NCBI GenBank assembly: GCA_965263045.1
Contig: CBDHGK010000041.1
Span: 434,001 to 498,000, forward strand
Length of the DNA stretch: 64,000 nt
Origin: G963664115 sp965263045
GTDB taxonomy: Bacteria; Acidobacteriota; Terriglobia; 20CM-2-55-15
Direction of reading: 5' to 3'
Notes under the pieces: generated by a model
The model's input: the letters and a program-made list of their open reading frames with translations, nothing else
The model's database searches: none
What the model was told of the DNA's origin: nothing
Position numbers and translations under genes: made by a program
Shown: piece after piece, positions 45,619 through 54,201 of the stretch
Layout of the letters: every line of letters starts with the position of its first letter
Numbering within the stretch: position 1 is the first letter of the stretch

Positions 45619-47070
45619 TCACAGAGCTACCAGCAGCACGACTCCCGCACATACCGCGACGATCCAGCTTCTGCGATCCGTCACAGTGAAGGCGACGGGG
45701 TCGTCGGGCAAATCTCCACGCCCGGCGGCAATCCAGAGCCTTCCGATCCAATACAGCATCAGCGGACACAGCGGCCAGAGCCACAGCGGTTGTTCATACA
45801 GCGCGGTAACCTGCTCGCTGCTGAGATAGAGCGCCAGGACCAGCACCGACAAGTAGCCACTTGCAGGACCGACCGAACCCAACATCTGCAAGTCCGTCGC
45901 CTGGTAGCCTCGCCCGATTGAGACGTCCTCATTCGATTTGCTGAGTTGCCGTAGCTCCGAATACCGCTTGGCGAACGCCAGAGACGTAAAGATAAACATG
46001 GAGAACGACATCATCCATTCGGACACCTCCACTTCAGCCGCCATGCCGCCAGCCAGCACCCGCAGTGTGTAGAGCACTGCAAGCACCACCACGTCGATCA
46101 TGACTTTCGACTTAAGCCAGAACGAGTACAGCGTCGTCAGCACGATGTATGACACCAGAATGAGCTGAAAACTCGGAGGCAGCCACACTACCGCCACTGC
46201 AAGGCCGATCACCAGGAGCATCAGCGCCAGCGGGGGACCCGCAGCTATCGGGAGTTGTCCGGATGCGAACGGCCGGTGCCTCTTTGTCGAATGACGCCTG
46301 TCGGCTTCCGCATCGAGCATGTCGTTGACGATATATATTGCCGATGCGCACATGCAGAACGCGAACACGGCCAATATCGCCGACTGGAGTTTGGGCAGGT
46401 TGGTGAGCTGATGAGCCATCATGAGCGGCGTGAACAACAGCAGGTTCTTGATCCACTGTTGTGGCCTCATGGCCCGCAGCATGGCCCGTAGTGTCGGAAG
46501 TCCGCCACTGAAGTGGCGGCGCTGATCGCTGCTCAGAGAACGCAACGTCGAACTATCCGTGTCGACGACAAATGCTCTCGCGGCAGCCTGCCAAATCGGA
46601 ATATCCGCTCGGGAATCTCCGATATAGTCAAATGTGGAAATATCATGTTGCCGACAGTACGCCTGAATCGCCTCCAGCTTGGCCGTGCCCTTCAGATTGA
46701 CGTCGCCGTTGCTGGCAATGACATCGTCGAACAAGCCCAGGTGTTCGGAAACCGGGGACGCCCAGAGTTCGTCGCTCGCAGTCGCCAGGACGATTTTGTG
46801 GCCTCCGAGCGTCCTCTGTTCAGCCAGGAAATCGATCACCTGAGACCTGTAAGGCAAATGGGTCACGTCATGACTGATTCGCTGACCCAATTGGCGCTTG
46901 AGGTTAGCCCGGCCCCCCATCGCCCATACGACTAGGCGGAACAGATTCAGTGGATTCTTTTTGAGCGCCAGTACGATGGCGTCGGCCAGGAGGTCCGACG
47001 CAGTCAACGTGCCGTCGAGGTCGACGAATAACGCGCAGTTGGAATCCTGATGCACCGCAGGACGGTTCAT
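45619..47070 (-). CDS. HAD phosphatase fused to UbiA prenyltransferase; candidate polyprenyl-phosphate phosphoribosyltransferase
   Basis: 483 residues. Residues 1-190 are a HAD domain: FVDLDGTLTASD (D17, D19), KIVLATASDELWA and YIGDSRADIPIW. Residues about 200-480 are UbiA with about nine helices: IKNLLLFTPLMMAHQL, the first Asp motif IVNDMLDAEADRRHSTKRHR then PFASG, and a second YSFWLKSKVMIDVVVLAVLY then RVLAGG. Those match decaprenyl-phosphate phosphoribosyltransferase (mycobacterial UbiA, Rv3806c). The HAD part could remove the 5-phosphate, replacing the separate phosphatase. Start overlaps the pyruvyl transferase stop (ATGA). HAD-UbiA fusions are known elsewhere, so the fusion itself is not new. 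Confidence 0.85.
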   Translation of the reverse strand: MNRPAVHQDSNCALFVDLDGTLTASDLLADAIVLALKKNPLNLFRLVVWAMGGRANLKRQLGQRISHDVTHLPYRSQVIDFLAEQRTLGGHKIVLATASDELWASPVSEHLGLFDDVIASNGDVNLKGTAKLEAIQAYCRQHDISTFDYIGDSRADIPIWQAAARAFVVDTDSSTLRSLSSDQRRHFSGGLPTLRAMLRAMRPQQWIKNLLLFTPLMMAHQLTNLPKLQSAILAVFAFCMCASAIYIVNDMLDAEADRRHSTKRHRPFASGQLPIAAGPPLALMLLVIGLAVAVVWLPPSFQLILVSYIVLTTLYSFWLKSKVMIDVVVLAVLYTLRVLAGGMAAEVEVSEWMMSFSMFIFTSLAFAKRYSELRQLSKSNEDVSIGRGYQATDLQMLGSVGPASGYLSVLVLALYLSSEQVTALYEQPLWLWPLCPLMLYWIGRLWIAAGRGDLPDDPVAFTVTDRRSWIVAVCAGVVLLVAL

Positions 47071-47876
47071 GTGCCGTTTCGCTGATTGTCCTTCGTCATT
47101 GAGAGACTTGAAAGGCGGCTGACCAACCAGTCAGAAGTCACTTCATCGATTCGAGCGCAATTATCACTCTGGCCCAGGTCGCTCAGAAGTGCGGCCACCT
47201 TGTCCCGTTTTCCAATGCGGTAGTCGATACCGATCACGTGGCAACCGGCCGCCAGCGCGTAGATGGCTGCATGAAATCTCATGGCGATCACGACATCCAG
47301 CCGACGCAAAAGGCTGAATACGCCATCGATGCTGGGGTCACCCTCCCACACACGCATATCGACCTCGGCCCCGACCCGCCGGCACAATCGGTAAGCGCTT
47401 CGAAGGTCCGAAGAACCGAATTGGATCGCGTTCATCGGAAAGAATACGAAGATCGGTGGAATCGACGAGATATGGTGGAAGCGTGTAATCGCTCTTGCCA
47501 GCCGCTCCTCCAATTGCCCCTCAAATCGACGGGTATGGGCCGCACGCTCCCCGCTTCCAACACCGGGCGCGAAGTCAGCGCGGATCGGCCGCAAATTGAT
47601 GCCAACGAGTGTGCGGCCGTCCCGATCCCGTGTGAGGCGATCGATCCATCGGCGATCCCGTCCCGCATTGGGCGTCAGTTGCTGCGGACGCGATTCCAGG
47701 TAGTCGAACGCCGGGTCGCGACCCGACACAGTTTCGATTCCCGCAAGTAATTCAGAAGCGAGGTCATCCGACGTGCGGACCGACACATGCCGCGCCATCT
47801 GCACAAGGCGGCGCCCGATCCAGAGAGATGGGCTGCGGATGAACGGCCCGGCGCCAATGCCTTCGACGATAAAAGG
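47067..47876 (-). pseudogene. Polysaccharide pyruvyl transferase, C-terminal part after an in-frame TAG
   Basis: Continues the 47877-49214 frame directly after TAG (47877-47879). PFIVEGIGAGPF follows the stop at once, then VSVRTSDDLASEL. Domain landmarks: LVGINLRPIRADFAPG, PIFVFFPMNAIQFGSS, VFSLLRRLDVVIAMRFHAAI and YALAAGCHVIGIDYR, as in PF04230. A separate start (GTG 47804) could make a 245-residue fragment. Together with the N-terminal part it would be a 715-residue protein. Its stop overlaps the UbiA start, implying translational coupling, which fails if the TAG terminates. Confidence 0.85.
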
Positions 47877-49214
47877 CTATGCACGCCTTCGGGCCTCGGC
47901 CACCGTGTACAGGTGCTTCACAAGCTGCTTGGGCAGGTCCATCAGCGGCCCACCGGCAAACACAACGGCATGCGTGTGTTCCAGAAGGATCCGCGCGTTG
48001 GTCTGAGTGTACTCTTCGACACTGATATCAACGGGCGAGTCCAGCATTTCCACCAGACGTCTGGTGTGTGCCGGACGCTGGCTCACCAGTACGGCGGATT
48101 GCGTCCCGTATCGACGATGCATGCGGAGCAGGACACCGCCGAATATGGCCGTGTCCCCGATGTGGTCGCCCCCATAAGCCCCGATGACCAGTACATGCCG
48201 CAGCTTTGGTCCCACCGGTGCGCCCGGATTCAGCAGGCCCGCCCCCAGGCTAGGGACAAGCCATCGCATCAGAGCCCGGATTCCTTCGGTTCCAACCTCG
48301 GACAGGTCGGCAGCGAGAGCAGCGGCTTTCCGGGTCCAGGCGGGAACAACACTGCCCACGCGCCCTCCGCTGTGCCACATCCCGTCTAGGGTCGGACGAG
48401 ACTCACTTGCCACAGCCCATTGCACCTGCGATCCGTGAATTCCCCCGTTCAGTACCGCCACTGTCTTTTTCGGCCAGACTCCGGCTTCAGGGTCCTCTAC
48501 GGATGCGAGCAACTGCCTGTAGAACATCTGTTGGCCGCGGGCCAGCTCCGTGTTCGGCGCCAACAGGCGATAGGCAATGAAGTCCTTAATGAAAACACGC
48601 TCCTCGGTCTCCAGGGCCGGCTGCACCACGCCGCCCGAGCCCGCGAGCACCCACTGTGGCACCAGCACTGGATCGATGCCTTTGTCTGCGGCAAACGAAA
48701 ATATGGCCTCGAGACGATGCGCCAGAGCCGGGATGGCTGGGACCAGCCACCGGACATTCAGCCCAAGTTCGTCACTCAACTCCCGCGACAGATCCCGCAC
48801 ACGGGTCATAGACCCCTGTTCACCGCCGAACATGGCGAACACGTCCGCGTTCGCGTTGAGAACGAGGTCGATGGATATCCGAATCCGCTTGTCCCGGCAA
48901 GCGTTGACCAGTCCACGGAGAGCCGCGATCCCGTCTGCAAACGCATTGTCCAACACGCGAATTTTCAAGTGCGTGAGCGCCGGCAGCAGACCGATCAGGG
49001 GCACCACAGAGTCGGAGGTTGCGCTCGCTGCAGGTGTCGAGAACAGGGTCAGACGCGCGGTCCGGATACAGGGGGCAAGATCGCTGCCCAGGACGCCGTC
49101 GGCGTCCTTCCCTGGCCTCGCGAGGCTGACGCCGTCGGCGTCCTTCCCTGTCCAGGCAGGGCTGACCTCAAGACGGATGTCCAGATGAGATGGGATTCGG
49201 CTCAAAGCGGTCAC
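47877..49214 (-). pseudogene. Polysaccharide pyruvyl transferase, N-terminal part (ends at in-frame TAG)
   Basis: 445 residues from GTG 49214; in-frame TGA about 90 bp upstream. Residues 1-340 are an extra domain of uncertain type. Its LTLFSTPAASATSDSVVPLI and ALTHLKIRVLDNAFADGI look TIM-barrel-like, perhaps a degenerate radical SAM relative without its cysteines, but that is weak. From about 345 the pyruvyl transferase begins: VLVIGAYGGDHIGDTAIFGG, LVSQRPAHTRRL, HAVVFAGGPLMDLP (the GG.l.d motif). The frame closes at YTVAEARRRA then TAG, well inside the domain. A GKDADGV repeat occurs twice near residue 25. Pyruvyl transferases add ketal pyruvate to sugars of surface polysaccharides. Confidence 0.82.
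49092..49150. repeat. Two copies of a 23-bp palindrome-containing repeat inside a gene
   Basis: gacgccgtcggcgtccttcc (ending ctg) occurs at 49092-49114 and 49128-49150. The core gacgccg-t-cggcgtc is a perfect palindrome around one T. It encodes GKDADGV twice in the minus-strand protein. Spacing of 36 bp keeps the frame. Confidence 0.7.
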
Positions 49215-49418
49215 GAAACTACATGGGTCTGACCGGATGCTGAAAAAGTCATCATTCGCCTGTTCAGCAAGGTCACTCGAGCAGTGTGATTCCCGGTTGG
49301 CTCACACTTTCCATGGCTTACAACCATCGAAAGCAGCGGCAGACCGTGTGCCGGGCTGCAAACGGCTGAAAAACTGCCCTTTTTCAGAAATCGGCTGAGT
49401 TGAACTGGGGTCGGGACT

Positions 49419-50252
49419 TCAGGTTCCGCTGGAACGCGGAGCGGTCAGTGATGCGGCAGCCCCTTCGTAGTCGACGCGATCGCTTTCGTTCAGCGGCTGC
49501 GTACGTTCCCAGACTTTTGCCCCGATTATCGACTTCGCAAGCGAGCCCGGCTGGAATACGATGCTCGGCCACATGAAGATTTCGTTCGTGCAGTAGCACT
49601 CGCGATCGTTAATCGACTTTCGAATGGCGTTGGCCTTATCTGAGTTCCATATCTCGGTGAACGACGCCTTCCTCAGGTTATTCAATGGTGCTCGTTGCTC
49701 ACAGACTGCCACGTCTCCGTTGGCGTGAATGACAGCGCTGAGAATACCGGCGCGACAGGGCACATACTGCTGTTCCTGCTCCGCCGCTTTCAGCTTCGCC
49801 CACTGCAGCATCGGCTCGACAATCGATCCGTAGCGCCCTTCTTCCCGCTCAGACCACAACCGCCGCAGATAGTCATACAAATCTCTGTACGCCGCCAGCG
49901 CCGGCCCTTTCAACGTGGGATTCTTCCGATCCCCCCGGATGATGGCGAGATTGTGATGCATCATGCGCGGGCAACGGTCGTAGAGAAAAGTCGTCAGCCG
50001 CTTGATTTCAGCCATGTTCTCTTCGGTGGCTGTCGAGATCGCATGAATCTGAAGCCGGGGGTCTTCGTCCTGCAGGGCAACCAGCGCGTCATAGGTCTCC
50101 ATGGCCTTCTGGAACGAGTTGCGGGTCTTTCTAAACTCATCATGGAATTCCGGCATTCCGTCAAGCGAGAGTTCTACCGCAAACAATCTGAGGCCCGGTT
50201 CCTCCAGAACACTCCGGATTGCACTGATGGTTCGGTCCGCGAAATAACCGTT
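49419..50252 (-). pseudogene. Radical SAM/SPASM protein, C-terminal fragment
   Basis: Right-hand side of the gene broken by the IS91-type element. Begins with NGYFADRTISAIRSVL and FAVELSLDGMPEFHDEFR, the strand after the TNG motif of radical SAM proteins, then RNSFQKAMETYDALVAL. The C-terminal end carries cysteine clusters for a SPASM-type second iron-sulfur site: VPCRAGILSAVIHANGDVAV then CEQRAPL, and RECYCTNEIFMWPS. Joined with the N-terminal fragment (52756-53100) after removal of 2506 bp this gives a continuous frame of 391 residues. The target is probably a carrier-bound sugar or peptide; unknown. Confidence 0.85.
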
Positions 50253-50322
50253 TGAACGAAGCCGCTGGCGCGGCGGACGCTGCGCGTGGGCTGACCGAGG
50301 GGTGATCGTCAGACTGTAGAGT

Positions 50323-50344
50323 GTGGGCCTCAAAGGAGGCCCAC
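50323..50344 (+). promoter_or_regulatory. Hairpin covering the recombinase ribosome binding site
   Basis: gtgggcct (50323-50330) and aggcccac (50337-50344) pair perfectly around caaagg. The Shine-Dalgarno aaggagg lies partly in the loop and partly in the right arm, and the ATG follows directly at 50345. Such a structure could hold back recombinase translation. Confidence 0.55.
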
Positions 50345-51241
50345 ATGACTGATTTGCGGAAACGGATGCTGGAAGAACTCCAGCGCCGCAATTTCTCTCC
50401 AACAACAATCCGAACCTATCTGCGAGTCGTTGAAGACTTCGCTCGCTATTTTGGCACGCGCCCCGATCGTCTCAGCCAGCAACACCTGCGGCAGTATCAG
50501 TTGCATTTGATCCAGGAGCGAAAGCTCGCGATCAAGACTGTAGGTCTGCACATTGCCGCGCTGCGATTCTTCTTTGTGAAGACGCTACGGCGTCCATACC
50601 TGAAGCTGGATCTCCCGTATCCCAAGATGCCGAAGCGACTGCCGACTGTTCTGAGCAAAGAGGAGGTCACCCAACTGATCGGCTCCGCAAACAACCTGCT
50701 CGATTACACGATGCTGATGACCTTGTATGCCACTGGAATGCGTCGGGCCGAGTTGATCGGGTTGAAGGTCCAGGACATCGATAGCCAGCGCATGATCATC
50801 CACATCCGTCAGGGCAAGCGCAACCGGGATCGCGATGTGCCATTGCCGCCAAAGCTGCTGAATACACTACGGGAGTACTGGCTCTGGATGAAGCCTGGGA
50901 CCTATTTGTTTCCCGGCATGGTCGACAACTGGCGTGCCGACAAACCCCTCACGTCCAAGTGCGTGTGGTTGGCGGTACAAAATGCGGCGAAACGTGCCGG
51001 AATCAAGAAGCGTGTATCGCCGCACACGCTGCGTCACAGCTGGGCCACCCACCTACTGGAGAATGGCACCGATCTGCGCACCATTCAGATGTTGATGGGT
51101 CACTCGGACCTGCGAGCCACCAGCGTCTATCTGCACTTGTCTCGCCGTCATTTGCAGACGGTCGCCAATCCCGTAGAGACCCTGCCGGTTTCCAGGCTCG
51201 ATACGGTGAAGCGCTCCAGAAAAAGGAAGCAGAAACAATGA
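50345..51241 (+). CDS. Tyrosine recombinase (site-specific integrase) of the IS91-type element
   Basis: 298 residues, ATG 50345 after AAGGAGG. N-terminal SAM-like core-binding domain (residues 1-85, FSPTTIRTYLRVVEDFARYF), catalytic domain from about 100. Active-site residues: R in ATGMRRAELIGL, H-x-x-R in VSPHTLRHSWATHLL, the H/W position in IQMLMGHSDLRAT and nucleophile Tyr in TSVYLHLS. Related to XerC/XerD-type integrases. The stop overlaps the transposase start by four bases. Appears intact. Confidence 0.92.
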   Translation: MTDLRKRMLEELQRRNFSPTTIRTYLRVVEDFARYFGTRPDRLSQQHLRQYQLHLIQERKLAIKTVGLHIAALRFFFVKTLRRPYLKLDLPYPKMPKRLPTVLSKEEVTQLIGSANNLLDYTMLMTLYATGMRRAELIGLKVQDIDSQRMIIHIRQGKRNRDRDVPLPPKLLNTLREYWLWMKPGTYLFPGMVDNWRADKPLTSKCVWLAVQNAAKRAGIKKRVSPHTLRHSWATHLLENGTDLRTIQMLMGHSDLRATSVYLHLSRRHLQTVANPVETLPVSRLDTVKRSRKRKQKQ

Positions 51242-52419
51242 CGCGGTCCGCCGTGGAGGTGGCCGACATCCTGCGCGCGCGGGGCAACGACTTCATCGAC
51301 CGTCATCGAAACAGAATCGATTTCCAGCAGCTGAAGGTGATGCATGCCATCGTGCGTTGCCGAACAGCCGCTCTTGGCGGTCATATCGATGCCTGCCCGC
51401 GATGTGGGGGCGAGGGGACCATCTCCTACAACTCATGCCGTAATCGCCATTGTCCGAAATGCCAGACTCAGGCGCGTCAGCGCTGGATCGCAGCCAGAGA
51501 ACGTGAACTTCTCGCGACACGATACTTCCATGTCGTGTTCACGCTGCCAAAGGAACTACATGCGCTTGTCCTGCAGAATCCGGTTGAACTCTATAACCTG
51601 CTGTTCCGCACCGTGGCCGAGACGCTGCGGGAGGTCGCGAGAAATCCCAAACACCTTGGCGCCGAGATCGGCTTCTTCCTCATCCTGCACACATGGGGAC
51701 AAAACGTGCTGTTTCATCCTCACCTCCACTGCGTCGTTCCCGCCGGTGGAATCGCACCGGACCGTTCGCGATGGATTCGGCCGCGCTACCCTTTCTTCCT
51801 GCCTGTAAAGGTTCTGGGGAAAATATTCCGGGGAAAGTTCGTTGACGGATTGCGGAAGGCGTTTCGCAGAGAGTGCCTGACCTTCGCGGGGCAGATCCAG
51901 CAGTTATCCGAACCGAAGAGCTTCGCGGCTTTCCTGCGACCGTTATTTCGCCAACCTTGGGTCGTCTATGCGAAGCCGGCATTCGGTGGGCCCGAACAGG
52001 TATTACGCTATCTCGGACGCTATACCCACCGTGTTGCCATCTCCAATCATCGATTGTTGTCCTTCGACGGCGGCCAGGTCACGTTCCGTTGGCGGGATTA
52101 CGCGCGTGGCAACAAATCAAGAACGATGACGGTTTCCGCCGCCGAGTTCATCCGCCGCTTCCTCCTCCACGTGCTGCCGAAAGGTTTTGTCCGCATCCGA
52201 CATTTCGGTTTCATGGCGAACGCACAACGTTCCGCATCCATGGAACTTTGTCATCGTTTGTTAGGAATGGCGTCGACCGATCCTCACGAGGAAGCCCCTG
52301 CGAGCGACTCGGCCGGGTTATGTCCCGTCTGTCAGACCCCGATGAAGGTCATCGAGAGGCTGACCGCTGCGCAGATCGCATGGAGCTTCACTTCCATATG
52401 CTTTGCAGATACGTCGTAG
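51238..52419 (+). CDS. IS91 family transposase (HUH, Y1 type)
   Basis: 393 residues from ATG 51238. The N-terminal zinc-binding part is rich in Cys: CRTAALGGHIDACPRCGGEG and SCRNRHCPKCQTQARQRWIA. The HUH nickase motif is HPHLHCVVPAGG, and the relaxase-like segment with candidate Tyr is QVLRYLGRYTHRVAISNHRL. Rolling-circle transposition without target duplication is usual in this family. Ends in a further CPVCQTPM zinc pair and a short tail. Apparently intact. Confidence 0.93.
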   Translation: MTRSAVEVADILRARGNDFIDRHRNRIDFQQLKVMHAIVRCRTAALGGHIDACPRCGGEGTISYNSCRNRHCPKCQTQARQRWIAARERELLATRYFHVVFTLPKELHALVLQNPVELYNLLFRTVAETLREVARNPKHLGAEIGFFLILHTWGQNVLFHPHLHCVVPAGGIAPDRSRWIRPRYPFFLPVKVLGKIFRGKFVDGLRKAFRRECLTFAGQIQQLSEPKSFAAFLRPLFRQPWVVYAKPAFGGPEQVLRYLGRYTHRVAISNHRLLSFDGGQVTFRWRDYARGNKSRTMTVSAAEFIRRFLLHVLPKGFVRIRHFGFMANAQRSASMELCHRLLGMASTDPHEEAPASDSAGLCPVCQTPMKVIERLTAAQIAWSFTSICFADTS

Positions 52420-52755
52420 CAGAGATTCCAGTTACACACTTTCCAGACGTGCTCGCGCACGCCGCCGCCCACGTGTGTCTTGATCTCAAAAATGCTTCCA
52501 AATCGAGCCTCGACCCGCACCGCAGACTCTCTAAAACTGCTGCTCCGGAACCCACACTCCTCGTCGCCACCCCGCCACTCGCCCTTGTCGAGTCCCGTCC
52601 CGTGACAATTTCAACCCGCATTCCCGTACTTTCTCCATAGCCCACCGCGTCCGCCGCAAACGCCACCGGCTTCCTTCAAACGTCGTTATCGAAAGTGCCC
52701 GAAAATCTCGTCCCCACGACGCTTTCTCGCTCGGCACTTCCGATGAACGCTAAAT
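52420..52755. other. Non-coding end of the IS91-type element
   Basis: No gene. Contains partly complementary gaaagtgcccg (near 52689) and ggcacttccg (near 52733), which may form the terminal hairpin expected of this family. Confidence 0.4.
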
Positions 52756-53100
52756 GTTAGTGGGCACATAAATCTCTTTGACGTCGTTCTGACGAATGAA
52801 CTGGCGGCAGATGGAAGCGAATTCTTCTCGAAGAAACGGCTCGCCGCCGGAAAGATTCAGGTTTTCGATTGGCCCGAGCTCCTCCGACAACTTGACGATC
52901 TCTTCGAAGGACAGGTCGTCGGGCTGGTTCAGCTCCTTCCAGTAAAAACAATGCTCGCACTTCATGTTGCAGAGGGAGTTGATGAACAGAATGAGGAAAG
53001 GTGGACTCTTGACCCCTGAAATTCCGAGACTCTGCCAGTTCAGCCTTGCGTGCTTCGAAAGGCGTTCCGACATCGAACTAACGTTTTGTGTACCGCTCAT
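52756..53100 (-). pseudogene. Radical SAM protein, N-terminal fragment
   Basis: 115 codons from ATG 53100 (an in-frame start at 53142 is weaker). Radical SAM cluster motif CxxxCxxC is NSLCNMKCEHCFYW, which binds the [4Fe-4S] cluster and SAM, followed by LNLSGGEPFLREEFASICRQ (the GGEP motif) and KEIYVPTN. Here the frame leaves the host and soon stops. It follows the flippase gene in the same direction with an 80-bp gap. Activity would need the missing C-terminal part. Confidence 0.88.
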
Positions 53101-53181
53101 AACATTCTGACTCCGAACAATCTCGTTGTTGAAACATACCACCCTACAATAACCCGGGGACGTCCAATCGACGCTGCCATC

Positions 53182-54201
53182 CTACAGGACATGACTTTCA
53201 CCTGCGACGACATTTGGTTCACGACCTCTGGAATGGCCGCCCCACAACCACATCAGCCCTCCCATCAGTCCCACCGCATAAATAACCGTTTGCCACACCA
53301 GCGACTGGGCAACGGACAAAGGCGGGGCTACTGAGAACGGTAACAGCAGGGCGGCGAGAACGGCCTGACGGACACCCAGACCACCCAGACTGACGGGAAC
53401 GAGAGCAATCAGCTTCGATAGCGGCCAGATGGCCAGCCAGACTCCGACCGATACGTCAATCCCCATGGCGTTTCCCAGCAGGACGTTTTGAAGCACCAGG
53501 AACGCCTGCATCAGAATTGCGATCGCCAGCGCAAGAACGAACGCGAGTTTCCGGCGTCGCATGGCACTCATGGCTTCCTGGATACCGGAAAGGACACTCG
53601 ATATCCGTGCGGGGAATCGCCGAAAATTGAACGAAGTGAAAACGAGCGCTGCGATGACAACAGCGAGGAACAAACCCACGCTCGCTAGCATCGCAACCCT
53701 GATGTTGCCCCCGATCTGAACGGCCGGCAGCATTATTATTCCCAAACCGCTCAGAAGAATCAGCGCCGCCACGTCCGTCAGCCGGTCCGCGACACCACCG
53801 GCGATCGCGGCAACCGCATCGTTCTTGCCTCTGCCAACGATTCCCATTCGGACAACATCGCCGCCGATGATCGACGGAAGGCAGGTGTTTGCACACAGGC
53901 CGGCTCCATAAGCCCGCATCGTCTCTCTAATTCCCGCAGAGTTGCCGGCCGCGGTGATGAGCAACCGCCATTTCCATGCCTGACCCAAATGGGCAAGCGC
54001 ATGGAGGCCGACGATCAGCGCCCACAGCGAAATGCCGGCCGCTCTGACTGCTGAAAGGAGTTCGGCCGTATCCAGCCACACCAGAAGTGCTGTCAGGACG
54101 CCAACCGTAATCGCCGCCCTTACCACCAGGATCACTGGGCGCCGCTTCGATTGACCCCTGTGATCACTGGACGATCCCTTCTGATTTCCGAACAGGTTCA
54201 C
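53182..54201 (-). CDS. Lysylphosphatidylglycerol synthase TM region-type flippase protein (UPF0104)
   Basis: 339 residues; GTG 54201 overlaps the stop of the deacetylase gene. About eight helices, starting PVILVVRAAITVGVLTALLV; includes the family loop GAGLCANTCLPSIIGGDVVR (usually N.flP...GgdvvR) and AAIAGGVADRLTDVAALILL, then VGVWLAIWPLSKLIALVPVS and LGGLGVRQAVLAALLLPF. These AglD2/MprF-TM proteins are often linked with glycan-lipid movement or as partners of GT4 enzymes, but have no proven single function. Confidence 0.88.
   Translation of the reverse strand: MNLFGNQKGSSSDHRGQSKRRPVILVVRAAITVGVLTALLVWLDTAELLSAVRAAGISLWALIVGLHALAHLGQAWKWRLLITAAGNSAGIRETMRAYGAGLCANTCLPSIIGGDVVRMGIVGRGKNDAVAAIAGGVADRLTDVAALILLSGLGIIMLPAVQIGGNIRVAMLASVGLFLAVVIAALVFTSFNFRRFPARISSVLSGIQEAMSAMRRRKLAFVLALAIAILMQAFLVLQNVLLGNAMGIDVSVGVWLAIWPLSKLIALVPVSLGGLGVRQAVLAALLLPFSVAPPLSVAQSLVWQTVIYAVGLMGGLMWLWGGHSRGREPNVVAGESHVL

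Larger units (their letters stand above)
50253..52755. mobile_element. IS91-family element with tyrosine recombinase, inserted in a radical SAM gene
   Basis: About 2503 bp. Limits come from the interrupted host gene: removal restores the conserved TNG motif. GTT flanks both ends (50250-50252, 52756-52758), either a 3-bp duplication or shared bases, so exact ends are ambiguous by three. Carries a site-specific recombinase and an HUH transposase in an ATGA overlap, a layout known in part of the IS91 family. tgaacg is found near each end. No inverted ends like those of DDE elements are visible, as expected. Confidence 0.8.

Noticed and set aside
50253..52755. Integron or genomic-island integrase
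   Set aside because: No attI/attC-like sites or cassettes; the recombinase is coupled to an IS91 transposase and the flanks are two halves of one host gene.
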